From Cryomorphaceae bacterium (GTDB taxonomy: Bacteria > Bacteroidota > Bacteroidia > Flavobacteriales > Schleiferiaceae): DNA of 64,000 bases. Shown in pieces: positions 26,928 through 35,582 of the stretch. The notes beneath the pieces were generated by a model. It had not been told where the DNA came from and ran no database searches. It saw only the letters and a program-made list of their open reading frames with translations. The DNA lies in the NCBI GenBank assembly GCA_024639785.1, contig JAHEGI010000003.1, forward strand, positions 83,197 to 147,196, written 5' to 3'. Position numbers and translations under genes: made by a program. Positions within the stretch are counted from its first letter, which is position 1; each line of letters opens with the position of its first letter.

Positions 26928-28205
26928 CTAGCGATTTTGTTCGGCTGCTTCAAAAACTTTTTGCATCCGTGCTAAGGCATCTTCCATTTGCACTTCTGTA
27001 ATAACTAAGGGTGGGGCAAACCGGATGATGTTGCCGTGGGTAGGCTTTGCCAGGATTCCGGCGTCGCGTAATGCAATACATAGATTCCACGCTGTTTTGG
27101 ACTCGGGGCTATCGTTGATCAAAATGGCATTTAGTAGCCCTTTACCTCGAATGCCTTTGACCAGTCGCAGGTGTCCAATTCTTTGGGCCAATCCATCTCT
27201 AAACTGCTGACCTCTCAGGCGGGCATTTTGCATTAATGATTCTTCATCAATTACCTCAAGGGACGCTTGAGCAACTTTCGCCGCGATGGGATTCCCTCCA
27301 AAGGTCGACCCGTGCTGCCCAGGCTTAATTGTCAGCATGATGGCATCATCGGCAAGCACCGCGCTAACTGGATACAATCCGCCCGAAAGGGCCTTTCCCA
27401 AAATGAGAATATCCGCCCGAGTATAGCTTCCTGCTTGTCGCTCGCAAGCGCCGGAAGCACAATGGCAATTTCCGCATGTCGCGAGCCATGCGCCCGTCCG
27501 ACCTATGCCTGTTTGGATTTCATCGGCGATAAACAGGACATTTTTGGAAGCACAGAGCGCGGCTGCACGGGGAATAAAGTCGGCATCCGGCACAACTACA
27601 CCGGCTTCACCTTGAATCGGTTCGACGAGAAAACCTGCGACATGCGGATCTTCTAGGGCCTTCGCTAAAGCGGTTAAATCATTGTAAGGAATCCGCTCAA
27701 AGCCGGGCATAAATGGTCCAAATCCCGCATAGCTATCAGGGTCTGAAGAAAACGAAATTATGGCGCTCGTTCGGCCATGAAAATTATCGCCGCAGACAAT
27801 GATTTTTGCCTGATTGGCAGGGATGTTTTTCACCTCATAGGCCCAGCGACGGCAGAGCTTGATGGCGGTTTCTACGGCTTCTGCTCCTGAATTCATGGCT
27901 AATACCTTGTCATAGGCAAACCGCTCGGTAATCGCTTTTTCGAAAGGACCTAATTCAGAGTTATAAAATGCACGCGAGGTCAAGGCGAGCTTTTGAGCTT
28001 GCTCCAGCATGGCCTTCACGATTTTTGGGTGACCATGTCCCTGATTTACAGCAGAATAGGCACTTAAAAAATCATAGTATTCTTTACCTTCTACATCCCA
28101 CACAAGCACTCCTTCACCCCGTTCAAGTACCACGGGGAGTGGGTGGTAGTTATGTGCTCCATGTTGGTCTTCGAGAGCGATGAAATCCGCTGCACTACGA
28201 GTCAT
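26928..28205 (-). CDS. rocD: Ornithine--oxo-acid transaminase
   Basis: 425 residues from ATG 28205 ([27 protein letters not shown]); the longer open frame is not used because the family starts here. PLP enzyme of the class III aminotransferases: [26 protein letters not shown], the [14 protein letters not shown] Asp, and the Schiff-base Lys in [10 protein letters not shown]. It makes glutamate semialdehyde from ornithine. Odd feature: between TGAWLA and the Lys motif there is a Cys-rich insertion ([11 protein letters not shown]) that could bind a metal. A -7 element lies 17 bases upstream of the start, divergent from rlmD. Confidence 0.95.
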   Translation of the reverse strand: MTRSAADFIALEDQHGAHNYHPLPVVLERGEGVLVWDVEGKEYYDFLSAYSAVNQGHGHPKIVKAMLEQAQKLALTSRAFYNSELGPFEKAITERFAYDKVLAMNSGAEAVETAIKLCRRWAYEVKNIPANQAKIIVCGDNFHGRTSAIISFSSDPDSYAGFGPFMPGFERIPYNDLTALAKALEDPHVAGFLVEPIQGEAGVVVPDADFIPRAAALCASKNVLFIADEIQTGIGRTGAWLATCGNCHCASGACERQAGSYTRADILILGKALSGGLYPVSAVLADDAIMLTIKPGQHGSTFGGNPIAAKVAQASLEVIDEESLMQNARLRGQQFRDGLAQRIGHLRLVKGIRGKGLLNAILINDSPESKTAWNLCIALRDAGILAKPTHGNIIRFAPPLVITEVQMEDALARMQKVFEAAEQNR

Positions 28206-28222
28206 ATCAAATAGGTTTTTCT

Positions 28223-28230
28223 CAAAGATA
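28223..28230 (-). promoter_or_regulatory. -7 element of rocD
   Basis: On the minus strand TATCTTTG fits TAnnTTTG, 17 bases before the rocD ATG. It lies back to back with the rlmD element in a 53-base divergent spacer. Confidence 0.5.
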
Positions 28231-28246
28231 AGGTCAGACAGAGGAC

Positions 28247-28254
28247 TATCTTTG
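28247..28254 (+). promoter_or_regulatory. -7 element directly before rlmD
   Basis: TATCTTTG fits TAnnTTTG; four bases (GACA) separate it from the ATG at 28259, so the mRNA should be leaderless or nearly so. Confidence 0.55.
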
Positions 28255-28258
28255 GACA

Positions 28259-29683
28259 ATGATTTTAGAAGGAATTCAAATGGAACGCGCGGGTGGACGA
28301 GGCATATGTATCGCCCATGCCCCAGATGGCAAAACAATCCTAGTTGCTGGGGCCGCCCCAGGGGACGTTGCCACGATCAAGGTGGTTCGCAAGCGAAAGA
28401 AACACTTGGAGGCCGTCATTGAACGCATGGAAATCCCTTCTCCTCATCGCGTAGAACCCACGTGCATGTACGCTGCGCATTGTGGCGGTTGCAGCTGGCA
28501 ACATGTGGCTTACGAAGAACAAGCGCGATTCAAGGAAGTCGAAGTCAATGAAAATTTGCGAAGAATCGGCGGTGTGCACGTTGAAGAAAGCCGACCGATT
28601 GTGCCTGCACCCCAGGCATTGCGCTATCGGAATAAGTTAGAATTCAGTTTTTCGGCAAGTCGTTGGCTGACATGGGATGAAATTGCCTCTAACGAACCCA
28701 TTGAAAAAGGAAATGCCCTTGGGTTCCATGTGCCTGGCATGTGGGATAAAATCATGGATATTGAAACCTGCCATCTCCAACCCGAACCCTCCAACGCTAT
28801 TAAGAACTTCATTCGCAGCTATGCGAAGGAACATGGCCTGACATTTTTTCATCCACGTGAAAAACATGGCCTGTTGCGCACTCTCATGCTCCGATGCACA
28901 TTAGCGGGGGAATGGATGATGGTACTTCAACTTTTTGAAGCACCAGGCGAGGAAGGCTTGGCCCTTTTGGCCGCCGTGAAAGCACAGTTCCCTGAACTCG
29001 TAAGCATCTATTACGCCCACAACCCGAAAGCGAATGATAGCATCTATGACTTGGATTTACAGCTATATCACGGCGTGAGCCATCTTACGGAGCGCATGGT
29101 CTCTGCAATCGATGGTGGCCGAGCGTTGTCATTCAAGATTGGGCCCAAGAGTTTTTATCAGACCAACCCCGAACAAGCCCAGCGACTGTATAGCGAGGCC
29201 CTCAAGCTCGCCGATTTAAAAGGGGGTGAAACCGTCTACGATTTATATACGGGCACAGGGACTATCGCTCTTTTTATGGCCCAAGTTGCTGGAAAAGTAG
29301 TTGGAGTGGAATCGGTGCCCGAAGCCATTGATGCGGCCAAGGAGAACGCAGAAGCCAATGAGATTCACAATGCGTTCTTTGAGGTGGGCGATATGCGGCA
29401 TGCCTTTAGCGAAGAGCTTTGGGACCGCTATGGCAAGCCTGATGTGCTGGTGACCGATCCTCCAAGGGATGGGATGCACCCAAAAGTGGTGGAACGACTC
29501 TTGAGCCTAGACATACCTCGGATTGTCTATGTATCCTGTAATTCGGCAAGCCAAGCCAGAGATTTGGCTCTACTAAGTGAGACGTATGATGTAAAGATTG
29601 TCCAATCGGTTGATATGTTCCCTCAAACGCACCATGTCGAGAACATTGCCTTACTCGTCCGAAAAAATCACCATGCCGAATAG
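28259..29683 (+). CDS. rlmD: 23S rRNA (uracil-5-)-methyltransferase RlmD
   Basis: 474 residues. A TRAM-like N-terminal region (residues 1-55) precedes an iron-sulfur motif C69-x5-C75-x2-C78 ([12 protein letters not shown]). The Rossmann methyltransferase domain has [17 protein letters not shown] and [12 protein letters not shown]. The catalytic Cys 427 is in [14 protein letters not shown]. It forms m5U at position 1939 in E. coli numbering; the exact uracil is inferred from the family. It heads a plus-strand run with a methyltransferase and a phosphoribosyltransferase. Confidence 0.92.
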   Translation: MILEGIQMERAGGRGICIAHAPDGKTILVAGAAPGDVATIKVVRKRKKHLEAVIERMEIPSPHRVEPTCMYAAHCGGCSWQHVAYEEQARFKEVEVNENLRRIGGVHVEESRPIVPAPQALRYRNKLEFSFSASRWLTWDEIASNEPIEKGNALGFHVPGMWDKIMDIETCHLQPEPSNAIKNFIRSYAKEHGLTFFHPREKHGLLRTLMLRCTLAGEWMMVLQLFEAPGEEGLALLAAVKAQFPELVSIYYAHNPKANDSIYDLDLQLYHGVSHLTERMVSAIDGGRALSFKIGPKSFYQTNPEQAQRLYSEALKLADLKGGETVYDLYTGTGTIALFMAQVAGKVVGVESVPEAIDAAKENAEANEIHNAFFEVGDMRHAFSEELWDRYGKPDVLVTDPPRDGMHPKVVERLLSLDIPRIVYVSCNSASQARDLALLSETYDVKIVQSVDMFPQTHHVENIALLVRKNHHAE

Positions 29684-30275
29684 CGCGAAATATTGGGAAG
29701 ATCGCTACCAGCAAGACCAAACAGGATGGGATTTAGAAGGGCCCACTCCCGTTTTGCAAGCCGTGATGGCCACTATTTCTAAAGATGCCCGCATCCTGAT
29801 TCCAGGCTGTGGCTTAGGCTGGGACGGCGAAGCACTCCACAAGGCGGGATACCGCCATGTCTATCTCAGCGACTGGGCAGAAAGCGCCAAACGTGCCTTT
29901 TTAACCCGTGTTCCTGACTTTCCAGAAGATCGCTTTTTGACCGGTGATTTCTTCACTTGGTCCACGGAAAGCCCATGGATAGATCATTTCGATCTTGTTT
30001 TGGAATGCACCTTCTATTGTGCCATACCTCCCGAAAAACGGGAAAACTATGTGCAGCAAATGGCGCAAATCCTGCGCCCGGGTGGCCAAATCTGCGGCCT
30101 CCTGTTTACGTTCCCTTTGACCGATCAAGGTCCTCCATTTGGTGGAAGTACGGAAGAATACCGACAGCGTTTCTCCCTTCCTTTCGAACTGACCGCCTTG
30201 CGTCCTCACCCTTTGAGCATCAAGGCCAGGGCGGATAAAGAAGTTTATTTCTGTGCTACATTGCAATCACTATGA
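29673..30275 (+). CDS. Thiopurine methyltransferase (TPMT)-like SAM-dependent methyltransferase
   Basis: 200 residues from ATG 29673, which lies 11 bases inside rlmD; in-frame starts further upstream fall within rlmD. The TPMT-like opening is AKYWEDRYQQDQTGWDLEGPT, the SAM-binding motif I is ILIPGCGLGWDGEALHKAG, and later text includes LVLECTFYCAIPPEKR. Bacterial members methylate thiols, selenols or tellurite-type substrates, and the acceptor here is unknown. It overlaps the next gene by four bases. Confidence 0.85.
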   Translation: MPNSAKYWEDRYQQDQTGWDLEGPTPVLQAVMATISKDARILIPGCGLGWDGEALHKAGYRHVYLSDWAESAKRAFLTRVPDFPEDRFLTGDFFTWSTESPWIDHFDLVLECTFYCAIPPEKRENYVQQMAQILRPGGQICGLLFTFPLTDQGPPFGGSTEEYRQRFSLPFELTALRPHPLSIKARADKEVYFCATLQSL

Positions 30276-30772
30276 CCGAACGCACGCTTATTCTTGACCC
30301 TGAACGAATTCACCGCATGCTTGAGCGGATGGCTTGGCAAATTTTGGAACGCCATGGCAGTGAAGAGTCCGTCATCCTCGTAGGGGTCAGCAAATCTGGC
30401 TTCCGCCTGGCTCAATTACTTCAAGCGAGAATTCAAGCTATTAGCCCTAGCCCGATCGCCCTCGCCGAAATCTCCGTGAATAAGCGATCTCCAGCCTCCG
30501 GACCCACGGAATGTAGTTTGCGTCCAAGCGAATTTGAAGGCAAGAATATCGTAGTTATTGATGACGTTTTAAACACGGGCGCAACCCTCATTTATGCGGT
30601 GCATTTTTTCCTTCAAGCCCCAGTGAAGCGCTTATCTACGGCGGTTTTAATTGACCGGAATTTTAAGAAGTTTCCGATCAAAGCAGACATCAAGGGAATG
30701 AGCCTCAGCACTAGCCTGCAAGACCGGGTAGAGGTAGATCTCGACGGGAATGAAGCTGTTTACTTGGTGTAA
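30272..30772 (+). CDS. PyrR-like phosphoribosyltransferase
   Basis: 166 residues. The PRPP-binding motif is NIVVIDDVLNTGATLIYAV, with two acidic residues and the G-T-A turn. The N-terminal segment VILVGVSKSGFRLAQLL fits the PRTase PP loop region. Length and layout resemble PyrR, the bifunctional uracil phosphoribosyltransferase and pyr regulator, but no pyr gene is near and regulatory function is not shown. Its end overlaps the end of convergent aroK by 13 bases. Confidence 0.85.
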   Translation: MTERTLILDPERIHRMLERMAWQILERHGSEESVILVGVSKSGFRLAQLLQARIQAISPSPIALAEISVNKRSPASGPTECSLRPSEFEGKNIVVIDDVLNTGATLIYAVHFFLQAPVKRLSTAVLIDRNFKKFPIKADIKGMSLSTSLQDRVEVDLDGNEAVYLV

Positions 30773-31284
30773 GGGGGCATCAAGGAGTGCAACGCCGCTA
30801 AGACATCCTCTTTTTCAACCGAAATTCGGTGGGCCGCTTGGTCATAATAGGGCATTCGCTCGAGTAAATGCTTCCCTACAAATTCTGGATACATAGCCAC
30901 CTCGAGGCCTTTTAAAAGGGGTCGCTCATTGCCCGCCAAGGTGGAATCTTGCAATCGCTTACTGAGAAAACCTACGCCAGCATGAAGGTAAATCGTCTCG
31001 CCTTGGGCATTCATCACGTCCATATTGTCATAAAAGCACGGACTGCCCCCTCCTACGGCAATAATACCTTCGAGGTTGCCACTTCGACGAATTTCCTCTC
31101 GCTCCTCTTTTCGAAAGGCCAGCTCCCCAAAGGCGCTAATATATTCAGAGATAGACATTTGAAGTCTTAATTCCAGCAGCTTATCGAGGTCATGTACTGG
31201 GAGCTGGCTCGCCTTAGCCCACTTTTTGGCCCAGGTACTTTTACCCACCCCCATGTAGCCGATTAGATAGTAGCGATTGTGCAT
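30760..31284 (-). CDS. aroK: Shikimate kinase
   Basis: 174 residues from ATG 31284 (a TTG two codons upstream is also open). Walker A is GYMGVGKST (residues 9-17). The shikimate-binding LDKLLELRLQMSISEYISAFGE-type segment and AVGGGSPCFYDN follow, then RLQDSTLAGNERPLL in the lid. It phosphorylates shikimate at O3. Chorismate synthase is also in the window (41 kb). A consensus -7 element sits only three bases before the ATG. Confidence 0.93.
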   Translation of the reverse strand: MHNRYYLIGYMGVGKSTWAKKWAKASQLPVHDLDKLLELRLQMSISEYISAFGELAFRKEEREEIRRSGNLEGIIAVGGGSPCFYDNMDVMNAQGETIYLHAGVGFLSKRLQDSTLAGNERPLLKGLEVAMYPEFVGKHLLERMPYYDQAAHRISVEKEDVLAALHSLMPPYTK

Positions 31285-31287
31285 GCT

Positions 31288-31295
31288 CAAAATTA
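31288..31295 (-). promoter_or_regulatory. -7 element directly before aroK
   Basis: On the minus strand TAATTTTG fits TAnnTTTG with three bases (AGC) before the ATG. It is the tightest spacing seen in the window. Confidence 0.5.
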
Positions 31296-31320
31296 TCGGA
31301 TTTTTCCCGAGCAGAAGGAA

Positions 31321-31347
31321 TTGAATTAAAGTTTCTCGCTATATTTG
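31321..31347 (+). promoter_or_regulatory. Promoter of tRNA-Lys/tRNA-Leu
   Basis: TATATTTG at 31340-31347 is a perfect -7 element, with a TTG at 31321-31323 near the -33 position. The -7 region reads TATATTTGCACC, identical to that before tRNA-Val and tRNA-Asp. The mature tRNA-Lys begins 25 bases later. Confidence 0.7.
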
Positions 31348-31371
31348 CACCCTCGTTGAAAAAGCGAGAAT

Positions 31372-31444
31372 GACTCGATAGCTCAGCTGGTAGAGCAATA
31401 CACTTTTAATGTATGGGTCCTGGGTTCGAGCCCCAGTCGAGTCA
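31372..31444 (+). tRNA. tRNA-Lys (anticodon TTT)
   Basis: Cloverleaf of 73 bases. Acceptor GACTCGA pairs with TCGAGTC; the D arm contains AGCTCAGCTGGTAGAGC; the anticodon stem ATACA/TGTAT encloses CTTTTAA with anticodon TTT at 31405-31407; the T arm is CTGGGTTCGAGCCCCAG. No CCA is encoded (the sequence continues CAAAA). Confidence 0.97.
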
Positions 31445-31450
31445 CAAAAT

Positions 31451-31533
31451 GCCCTGGTGGTGAAATTGGTAGACACGCCATCTTGAGGGGGTGGTGACCT
31501 ACGGTCGTGCTGGTTCGAGTCCAGTCCAGGGCA
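31451..31533 (+). tRNA. tRNA-Leu (anticodon GAG)
   Basis: Class II tRNA of 83 bases. Acceptor GCCCTGG pairs with CCAGGGC; the D arm has the Leu-type TGGTGAAATTGGTAGACA; the anticodon stem CCATC/GGTGG encloses TTGAGGG with anticodon GAG at 31485-31487. A short variable arm (TGACCTACGGTCG) precedes the T arm (GCTGGTTCGAGTCCAGT). Six bases after tRNA-Lys, on the same transcript. Confidence 0.96.
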
Positions 31534-31554
31534 CATAGAAACTCCCAAACGCCT

Positions 31555-31590
31555 ACACGCTCCACCTTCGGGTTCGAGCGTGTTTTTTTT
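31555..31590 (+). terminator. Terminator after the tRNA-Lys/tRNA-Leu pair
   Basis: ACACGCTC (31555-31562) pairs with GAGCGTGT (31576-31583) across a 13-base loop, followed by a run of T to 31590. Confidence 0.85.
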
Positions 31591-31707
31591 GCTCAATCCT
31601 GCCGATCCTGCGTTCGTAGTAGTTTTAAGTTCCTTCTAGCCTCGTGCTTTCCTTTTCTGAACTTGCGCCCAAAAGAACTTCTCTGACTTGACTGTGTTAT
31701 TTCCATT

Positions 31708-32223
31708 ATGAACCTGTATTCTTCCATATCCACCCTGGCCAGCATTAGCTTTTTTGTGCTCATCACTTCGTGTCAGGCTCAAACCCCCGCGACTATGACT
31801 ACCCCATCTCATCCTACGATCAAAACTGACGAAGAATGGCTCGCTCAGCTCGGACCTGAACGCTATCGGATATTGCGTGAAAAAGGCACGGAATACCCTC
31901 GCAGCGGGGAATATGACCAGCATTTTGAGGCGGGACAATATCTCTGTGCAGGGTGTGGCACCCCTCTCTTTTCCTCGGACTCCAAATTTGATGCGCATTG
32001 TGGCTGGCCCAGCTTTGATCAGGCCACAAACGAAGAGGTGGTTCTTGAATCACGCGACCTCAGTCATGGCATGATTCGTACAGAAATTTTATGCCGTCAA
32101 TGCGGCGGACATTTAGGCCATGTGTTTGACGATGGTCCAACCGCCACCGGCTTGCGCTATTGCGTCAATAGTTTGAGTCTCACATTTGAGAAGGATAGCA
32201 CCCAAAGTGCTGAGGCGAAGTAA
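31708..32223 (+). CDS. msrB: Peptide-methionine (R)-S-oxide reductase, lipoprotein form
   Basis: 171 residues. A lipoprotein signal with lipobox LITSC (Cys 22) places the enzyme in the periplasm or on a membrane. The MsrB domain covers residues 40-162. The zinc site is C80-x2-C83 and C129-x2-C132 (LCAGCG, LCRQCGG), and the catalytic Cys 152 is in RYCVNS. It repairs methionine-R-sulfoxide in proteins. The exported location suggests repair of envelope proteins. The 174 bases upstream, after the tRNA terminator, show no strong promoter element. Confidence 0.94.
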   Translation: MNLYSSISTLASISFFVLITSCQAQTPATMTTPSHPTIKTDEEWLAQLGPERYRILREKGTEYPRSGEYDQHFEAGQYLCAGCGTPLFSSDSKFDAHCGWPSFDQATNEEVVLESRDLSHGMIRTEILCRQCGGHLGHVFDDGPTATGLRYCVNSLSLTFEKDSTQSAEAK

Positions 32224-32274
32224 GTACTTTTGCATCCATGCAACGCTAGGCATGAAACGAACATCCATAGTTGT

Positions 32275-32640
32275 ATGAAAAAGATCGTTTACCTCCTCCC
32301 TTTCGCCTTGACTGCCATGAGCAGTTGCGAAAACCAGCTCATTTGTGACATGTCCTTTCAGACGGTTGGATTTACCTGGTCAGATTCAACCCACCTACCC
32401 GATCGTGTGGATGTCGTCATACGCGAAACGAATGACAGCCTTTTCAGCGATCACACGGGCTGGTCAGGCTACTATTTAGTCGCCACAGATGAACATCAAA
32501 GCCTTTTTTACAAACACACTTATACGGCAGACGTCTATGTGTATGATGCGAATGATAGTTTGCTGACTCAGAATGAATGGCTTATCACTGCTGATGAATG
32601 CCATATTCAAAAAGTTAGCGGTCCAGAAATTCTTCCGTAA
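32275..32640 (+). CDS. Small lipoprotein of unknown function
   Basis: 121 residues from ATG 32275 (MKKIVYLLPFALTAMSSC), chosen because it gives a complete lipoprotein signal with lipobox MSSC; an in-frame ATG fifteen codons earlier does not. The mature part is probably a beta sandwich (FQTVGFTWSDSTHLPDRVDVVIRE, YYLVATDEHQSLFYKHTYTADVYVYD) with two further cysteines. I recognise no family. A -7-like TACTTTTG lies at 32225-32232. It is followed by the tRNA-Val promoter. Confidence 0.65.
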   Translation: MKKIVYLLPFALTAMSSCENQLICDMSFQTVGFTWSDSTHLPDRVDVVIRETNDSLFSDHTGWSGYYLVATDEHQSLFYKHTYTADVYVYDANDSLLTQNEWLITADECHIQKVSGPEILP

Positions 32641-32668
32641 CCTAGATGGTGAATGTGCAAATTGCGTA

Positions 32669-32676
32669 TATATTTG
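32669..32676 (+). promoter_or_regulatory. -7 element of tRNA-Val
   Basis: TATATTTG, continuing GCACC as at the other two tRNA units, ends 12 bases before the mature tRNA 5' end. No clear -33 TTTG is seen. Confidence 0.6.
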
Positions 32677-32688
32677 CACCTCCAATTT

Positions 32689-32766
32689 GGGAGATTAGCT
32701 CAGCTGGTTCAGAGCACCTCGTTTACACCGAGGGGGTCGGGGGTTCGAACCCCTCATCTCCCACCA
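32689..32766 (+). tRNA. tRNA-Val (anticodon TAC), CCA encoded
   Basis: Acceptor GGGAGAT pairs with ATCTCCC. The D arm has TAGCTCAGCTGGTTCAGAGC. The anticodon stem CCTCG/CGAGG encloses TTTACAC with anticodon TAC at 32724-32726. The T arm is GGGGGTTCGAACCCCTC-like. The discriminator A at 32763 is followed by an encoded CCA (32764-32766), unlike the Lys, Leu and Asp tRNAs here. Confidence 0.97.
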
Positions 32767-32792
32767 AAGCCGCAGGAGACTGCGGCTTTTTT
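32767..32792 (+). terminator. Terminator of tRNA-Val
   Basis: AGCCGCAG and CTGCGGCT form an eight-pair stem around GAGA, followed by TTTTT. It begins directly after the encoded CCA. Confidence 0.9.
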
Positions 32793-32827
32793 ATTTTAGC
32801 GGTCTAATCTTCTTATCCATACCCACC

Positions 32828-33172
32828 ATGGGAATCTATAAACGCTTAGCCTTAGCCTCGGTCCTACTTTCGCTACTCCTTCTTTACGTCCTTAAACCCG
32901 ATTCCAAGCACCATAGTGAAGAAGCCATAGCCAATGGCGCCTTATACCTCGAAAACCAAGCAGAAGAAGCTGGTTTGATAGGCAGTCTCGTTTCTTGGGG
33001 CAGCAATCAATTGGCTGAAATGACGATCCAGGTTAAGAACTATCAATCATATGGGGTTTTCTCCACCGCAGAAGTGTACGTGGGAGGAATCAAACGAGGA
33101 GACAGCTTCGGATGTGCATCCAAAGTATGGGTGCTCTGGGAGCCCTTAGAATCTGAAACGGCAGAGGACTGA
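32828..33172 (+). CDS. Small membrane-anchored protein of unknown function
   Basis: 114 residues with one N-terminal hydrophobic helix (LALASVLLSLLLLYVL), then a soluble domain with helical start (SEEAIANGALYLENQAEEAG) and beta-rich end (QSYGVFSTAEVYVGG, SKVWVLWEP). The layout vaguely recalls DUF4359 proteins, but I cannot confirm that. It stands alone between the tRNA-Val terminator and a hairpin terminator. Confidence 0.6.
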   Translation: MGIYKRLALASVLLSLLLLYVLKPDSKHHSEEAIANGALYLENQAEEAGLIGSLVSWGSNQLAEMTIQVKNYQSYGVFSTAEVYVGGIKRGDSFGCASKVWVLWEPLESETAED

Positions 33173-33199
33173 AGCTCTTTCGAGAAATTTTTGAATGAA

Positions 33200-33224
33200 A
33201 AAGGGCGCCCAATGGGCGCCCTTT
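33200..33224. terminator. Perfect hairpin terminator between two small genes
   Basis: AAAGGGCGCCC and GGGCGCCCTTT pair perfectly around AAT. The minus strand continues TTTTTC, so it best serves the minus-strand gene at 33248; on the plus strand only three T follow. Confidence 0.85.
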
Positions 33225-33247
33225 GAATGTCGGTTTGGTCGGTTTAC

Positions 33248-33466
33248 TTACTTCGAAACGTTATATCCGAGACTCGTTAAGTAATCGATACGCTCTTGAA
33301 CAACCGCAGCTTCGCGGCGTGAAAGCTCCTTTGAAATGCTCTTGCTCAAACCCTCTAATTCTTCGGGAGAAAACTTGCCCAAAAACTGAGAGGCAAATAA
33401 GCTCTTCAACGATTTGTTGTTGTTCTGATTTTCACGAAAATGAGCGACAAGTTGACCTGGAGTCAT
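33248..33466 (-). CDS. Small helical protein of unknown function
   Basis: 72 residues, charged and probably all-helical (LFASQFLGKFSPEELEGLSKS, LSRREAAVVQERIDYLTSLG). No signal peptide or membrane segment. The start MTPGQLVAHFRENQNNN follows an AT-rich 90-base spacer. A strong terminator downstream supports a real transcription unit. Family not recognised. Confidence 0.6.
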   Translation of the reverse strand: MTPGQLVAHFRENQNNNKSLKSLFASQFLGKFSPEELEGLSKSISKELSRREAAVVQERIDYLTSLGYNVSK

Positions 33467-33558
33467 AAGATGTTTTTTTTAGTTATTTCCACAAATATAT
33501 ATGATGGAATTTAAAATCAAAAATAAATATCCATTTTTAGTCATATTAAGAGCTTAAA

Positions 33559-35526
33559 TCAGAAGTTTAATACCCTATTTATCGCTTCTTCAATGCGTGA
33601 ATTTGCCAAATAACCACGTTCTAATTCTGCAGAAAATGGAATCGGAATATCTAAAGAGGACACTACCTCTACCGGGGCATCAAGCTTCGCAAAGCACTCC
33701 GTCTGAATTCGATGGCTTATGTCCGCGCCGAACGACCCCCGATACGTGTCCTCCTGAATCACTACACATCGCCCCGTCTTTTCGATAGATTTTTGAACCG
33801 TATCAAAATCCCATGGAACCAGCGTTCGCATATCAATCACTTCCGCAGAAATATTCGGATTTTGGGTCTGCCATTCTTCGATCCAACGCATCCCTAGTCC
33901 ATACGAAACCAGCGTTAACTCCTCGCCCACCGTGCAGATTCTTGCCTGCCCAAAGGGCAATGCATAAGCTTCTTCTGGCACGTCACTTTCTTGCGAGCGA
34001 TACAACGCTTTATGCTCAAAAAAGAGCACCGGATTTGGGTCTTGAAAAGCTTGAATCAGTAATCCCTTCGCATCAAAGGCATTCGAAGGATACACCACTT
34101 TGAGCCCAGGAACGCGCGTAAACCACGCCTCGGTACTCTGAGAATGGAAGGGCCCTGCCGCGACTCCCGCTCCTGTAGGCATGCGGATGACCATATTCAC
34201 CGATTGCCCCCAGCGATAATGTAGCTTGGCTGCTTGATTACATATTTGCGTCATGGCTTCTGTGACGAAGTCAGAAAATTGCATTTCAACCATGACAGCA
34301 TGCCCTTCCACTGTCAATCCAACTCCAGCGCCCACAATCGCTGATTCGCATAAAGGAGTGTTACGCACCCGTTCTTTACCGAAGCGTTCAACAAAGCCTT
34401 CCGTCGCTTTAAATACCCCCCCATAATCGGCGATATCCTGGCCCATAAGCACCAAGCTGGGATCTAATTCCATGGCGGTCTCTAAACCCTCGCGAATCGC
34501 ATCAATCATCCGACGCGCATGCCTCGGGCCATTGGGTGTAGACGTAAGTTCCGAGGATTGGACTTGCGCATAGACGTCATTCAGCTCCACTTCTGAGTTA
34601 AAAATTGGATTTGGCTCCTCCAAGGCTTCGTTCAAAGAATCTAAGACCAATTTGTGGCAATTTTCTTCCAGTGATTGCACCTCCTCCGAACTCATCCATT
34701 TTTGGGCAAGTATTTGCGCCTTAAATCGATCAATAGGATCCTTCTCTTTCCATGAATCTATTAAACCATCAGGATAATATTTAGTCCCCGAGGCTTCTTC
34801 GTGACCTCGCATGCGAAATGTCACGCATTCCAATAAAATAGGCCGAGGATTTTCGCGTATGGAATCCGTCAGCTTTTTAGTCAAGGCATATACCGCCTCA
34901 AAATCATTGCCGTCGACTGAATGCGCCTCCATGCCATAGGCAGGGCCCTTGACCGTAAATGAATCAAAGACAAATTGCTCTTTGGATGGGGTGGAGAGTC
35001 CCCATTGGTTGTTTTCAACCACAATGAGCACGGGCAAATCCCACACCGCTGCGACGTTGAGTGCCTCATGGAAGTCTCCTTCCGAAGCTCCGCCATCTCC
35101 TGTGTAGACGAGGACACACTTTTTTTCACCCCGGAGCTTTCGCGCTAGGGCCAAGCCATCGGCTACCCCCAGCTGAGGTCCTAGATGACTGATCATACCG
35201 AATATTTTGTGCTCCGTACTTCCAAAGTGAAAAGAGCGATCTCTACCTTTTGTAAAGCCTGTGAGTTTGCCTTGGAACTGTGCAAACAACTTCCTCAATG
35301 GGATATCCCGGGTGGTAAACACCCCAAGATTTCTGTGCATCGTGCAAATCCATTCATCTTCATGCATCGCCATCGCCGTACCTACCGAAACGGCCTCTTG
35401 TCCATAGGAAGAGAACCACTTGGAGATCCTTCCTTGCCGCAAGGCAATGAGCATTCGTTCCTCGACTGCACGGGGTAAAAACAAGGAGGTATAGGCGGCA
35501 GAAGCGTTTTTGGATGAAAATTCCAT
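33559..35526 (-). CDS. 2-oxo acid dehydrogenase E1, alpha and beta subunits fused (branched-chain type)
   Basis: 655 residues. The alpha half (1-320) holds the thiamine diphosphate motif: GDGGASEGDFHEALNVAAVWDLPVLIVVENNQWG in part (GDGGASEGDF ... NNQW). The beta half (330-655) has RMIDAIREGLETAMELDP, MGQDIADYGGVFKATEGF and RNTPLCESAIVGAGVG. Single-chain alpha-beta E1 is widespread in Bacteroidota and is usually annotated as 2-oxoisovalerate dehydrogenase. It decarboxylates branched-chain 2-oxo acids for branched-chain acyl-CoA. E2 and E3 genes are not nearby. The start codon lies 57 bases from the divergent oxygenase gene. Confidence 0.92.
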   Translation of the reverse strand: MEFSSKNASAAYTSLFLPRAVEERMLIALRQGRISKWFSSYGQEAVSVGTAMAMHEDEWICTMHRNLGVFTTRDIPLRKLFAQFQGKLTGFTKGRDRSFHFGSTEHKIFGMISHLGPQLGVADGLALARKLRGEKKCVLVYTGDGGASEGDFHEALNVAAVWDLPVLIVVENNQWGLSTPSKEQFVFDSFTVKGPAYGMEAHSVDGNDFEAVYALTKKLTDSIRENPRPILLECVTFRMRGHEEASGTKYYPDGLIDSWKEKDPIDRFKAQILAQKWMSSEEVQSLEENCHKLVLDSLNEALEEPNPIFNSEVELNDVYAQVQSSELTSTPNGPRHARRMIDAIREGLETAMELDPSLVLMGQDIADYGGVFKATEGFVERFGKERVRNTPLCESAIVGAGVGLTVEGHAVMVEMQFSDFVTEAMTQICNQAAKLHYRWGQSVNMVIRMPTGAGVAAGPFHSQSTEAWFTRVPGLKVVYPSNAFDAKGLLIQAFQDPNPVLFFEHKALYRSQESDVPEEAYALPFGQARICTVGEELTLVSYGLGMRWIEEWQTQNPNISAEVIDMRTLVPWDFDTVQKSIEKTGRCVVIQEDTYRGSFGADISHRIQTECFAKLDAPVEVVSSLDIPIPFSAELERGYLANSRIEEAINRVLNF

Positions 35527-35570
35527 GGAATTTGACGTGGGTTGTATTCTTACAAAGGTGAGGCAGGAAG

Positions 35571-35578
35571 TACATTTG
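35571..35578 (+). promoter_or_regulatory. -7 element directly before the 2OG oxygenase gene
   Basis: TACATTTG fits TAnnTTTG. Four bases (TCGT) separate it from the ATG at 35583. Confidence 0.55.
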
Positions 35579-35582
35579 TCGT

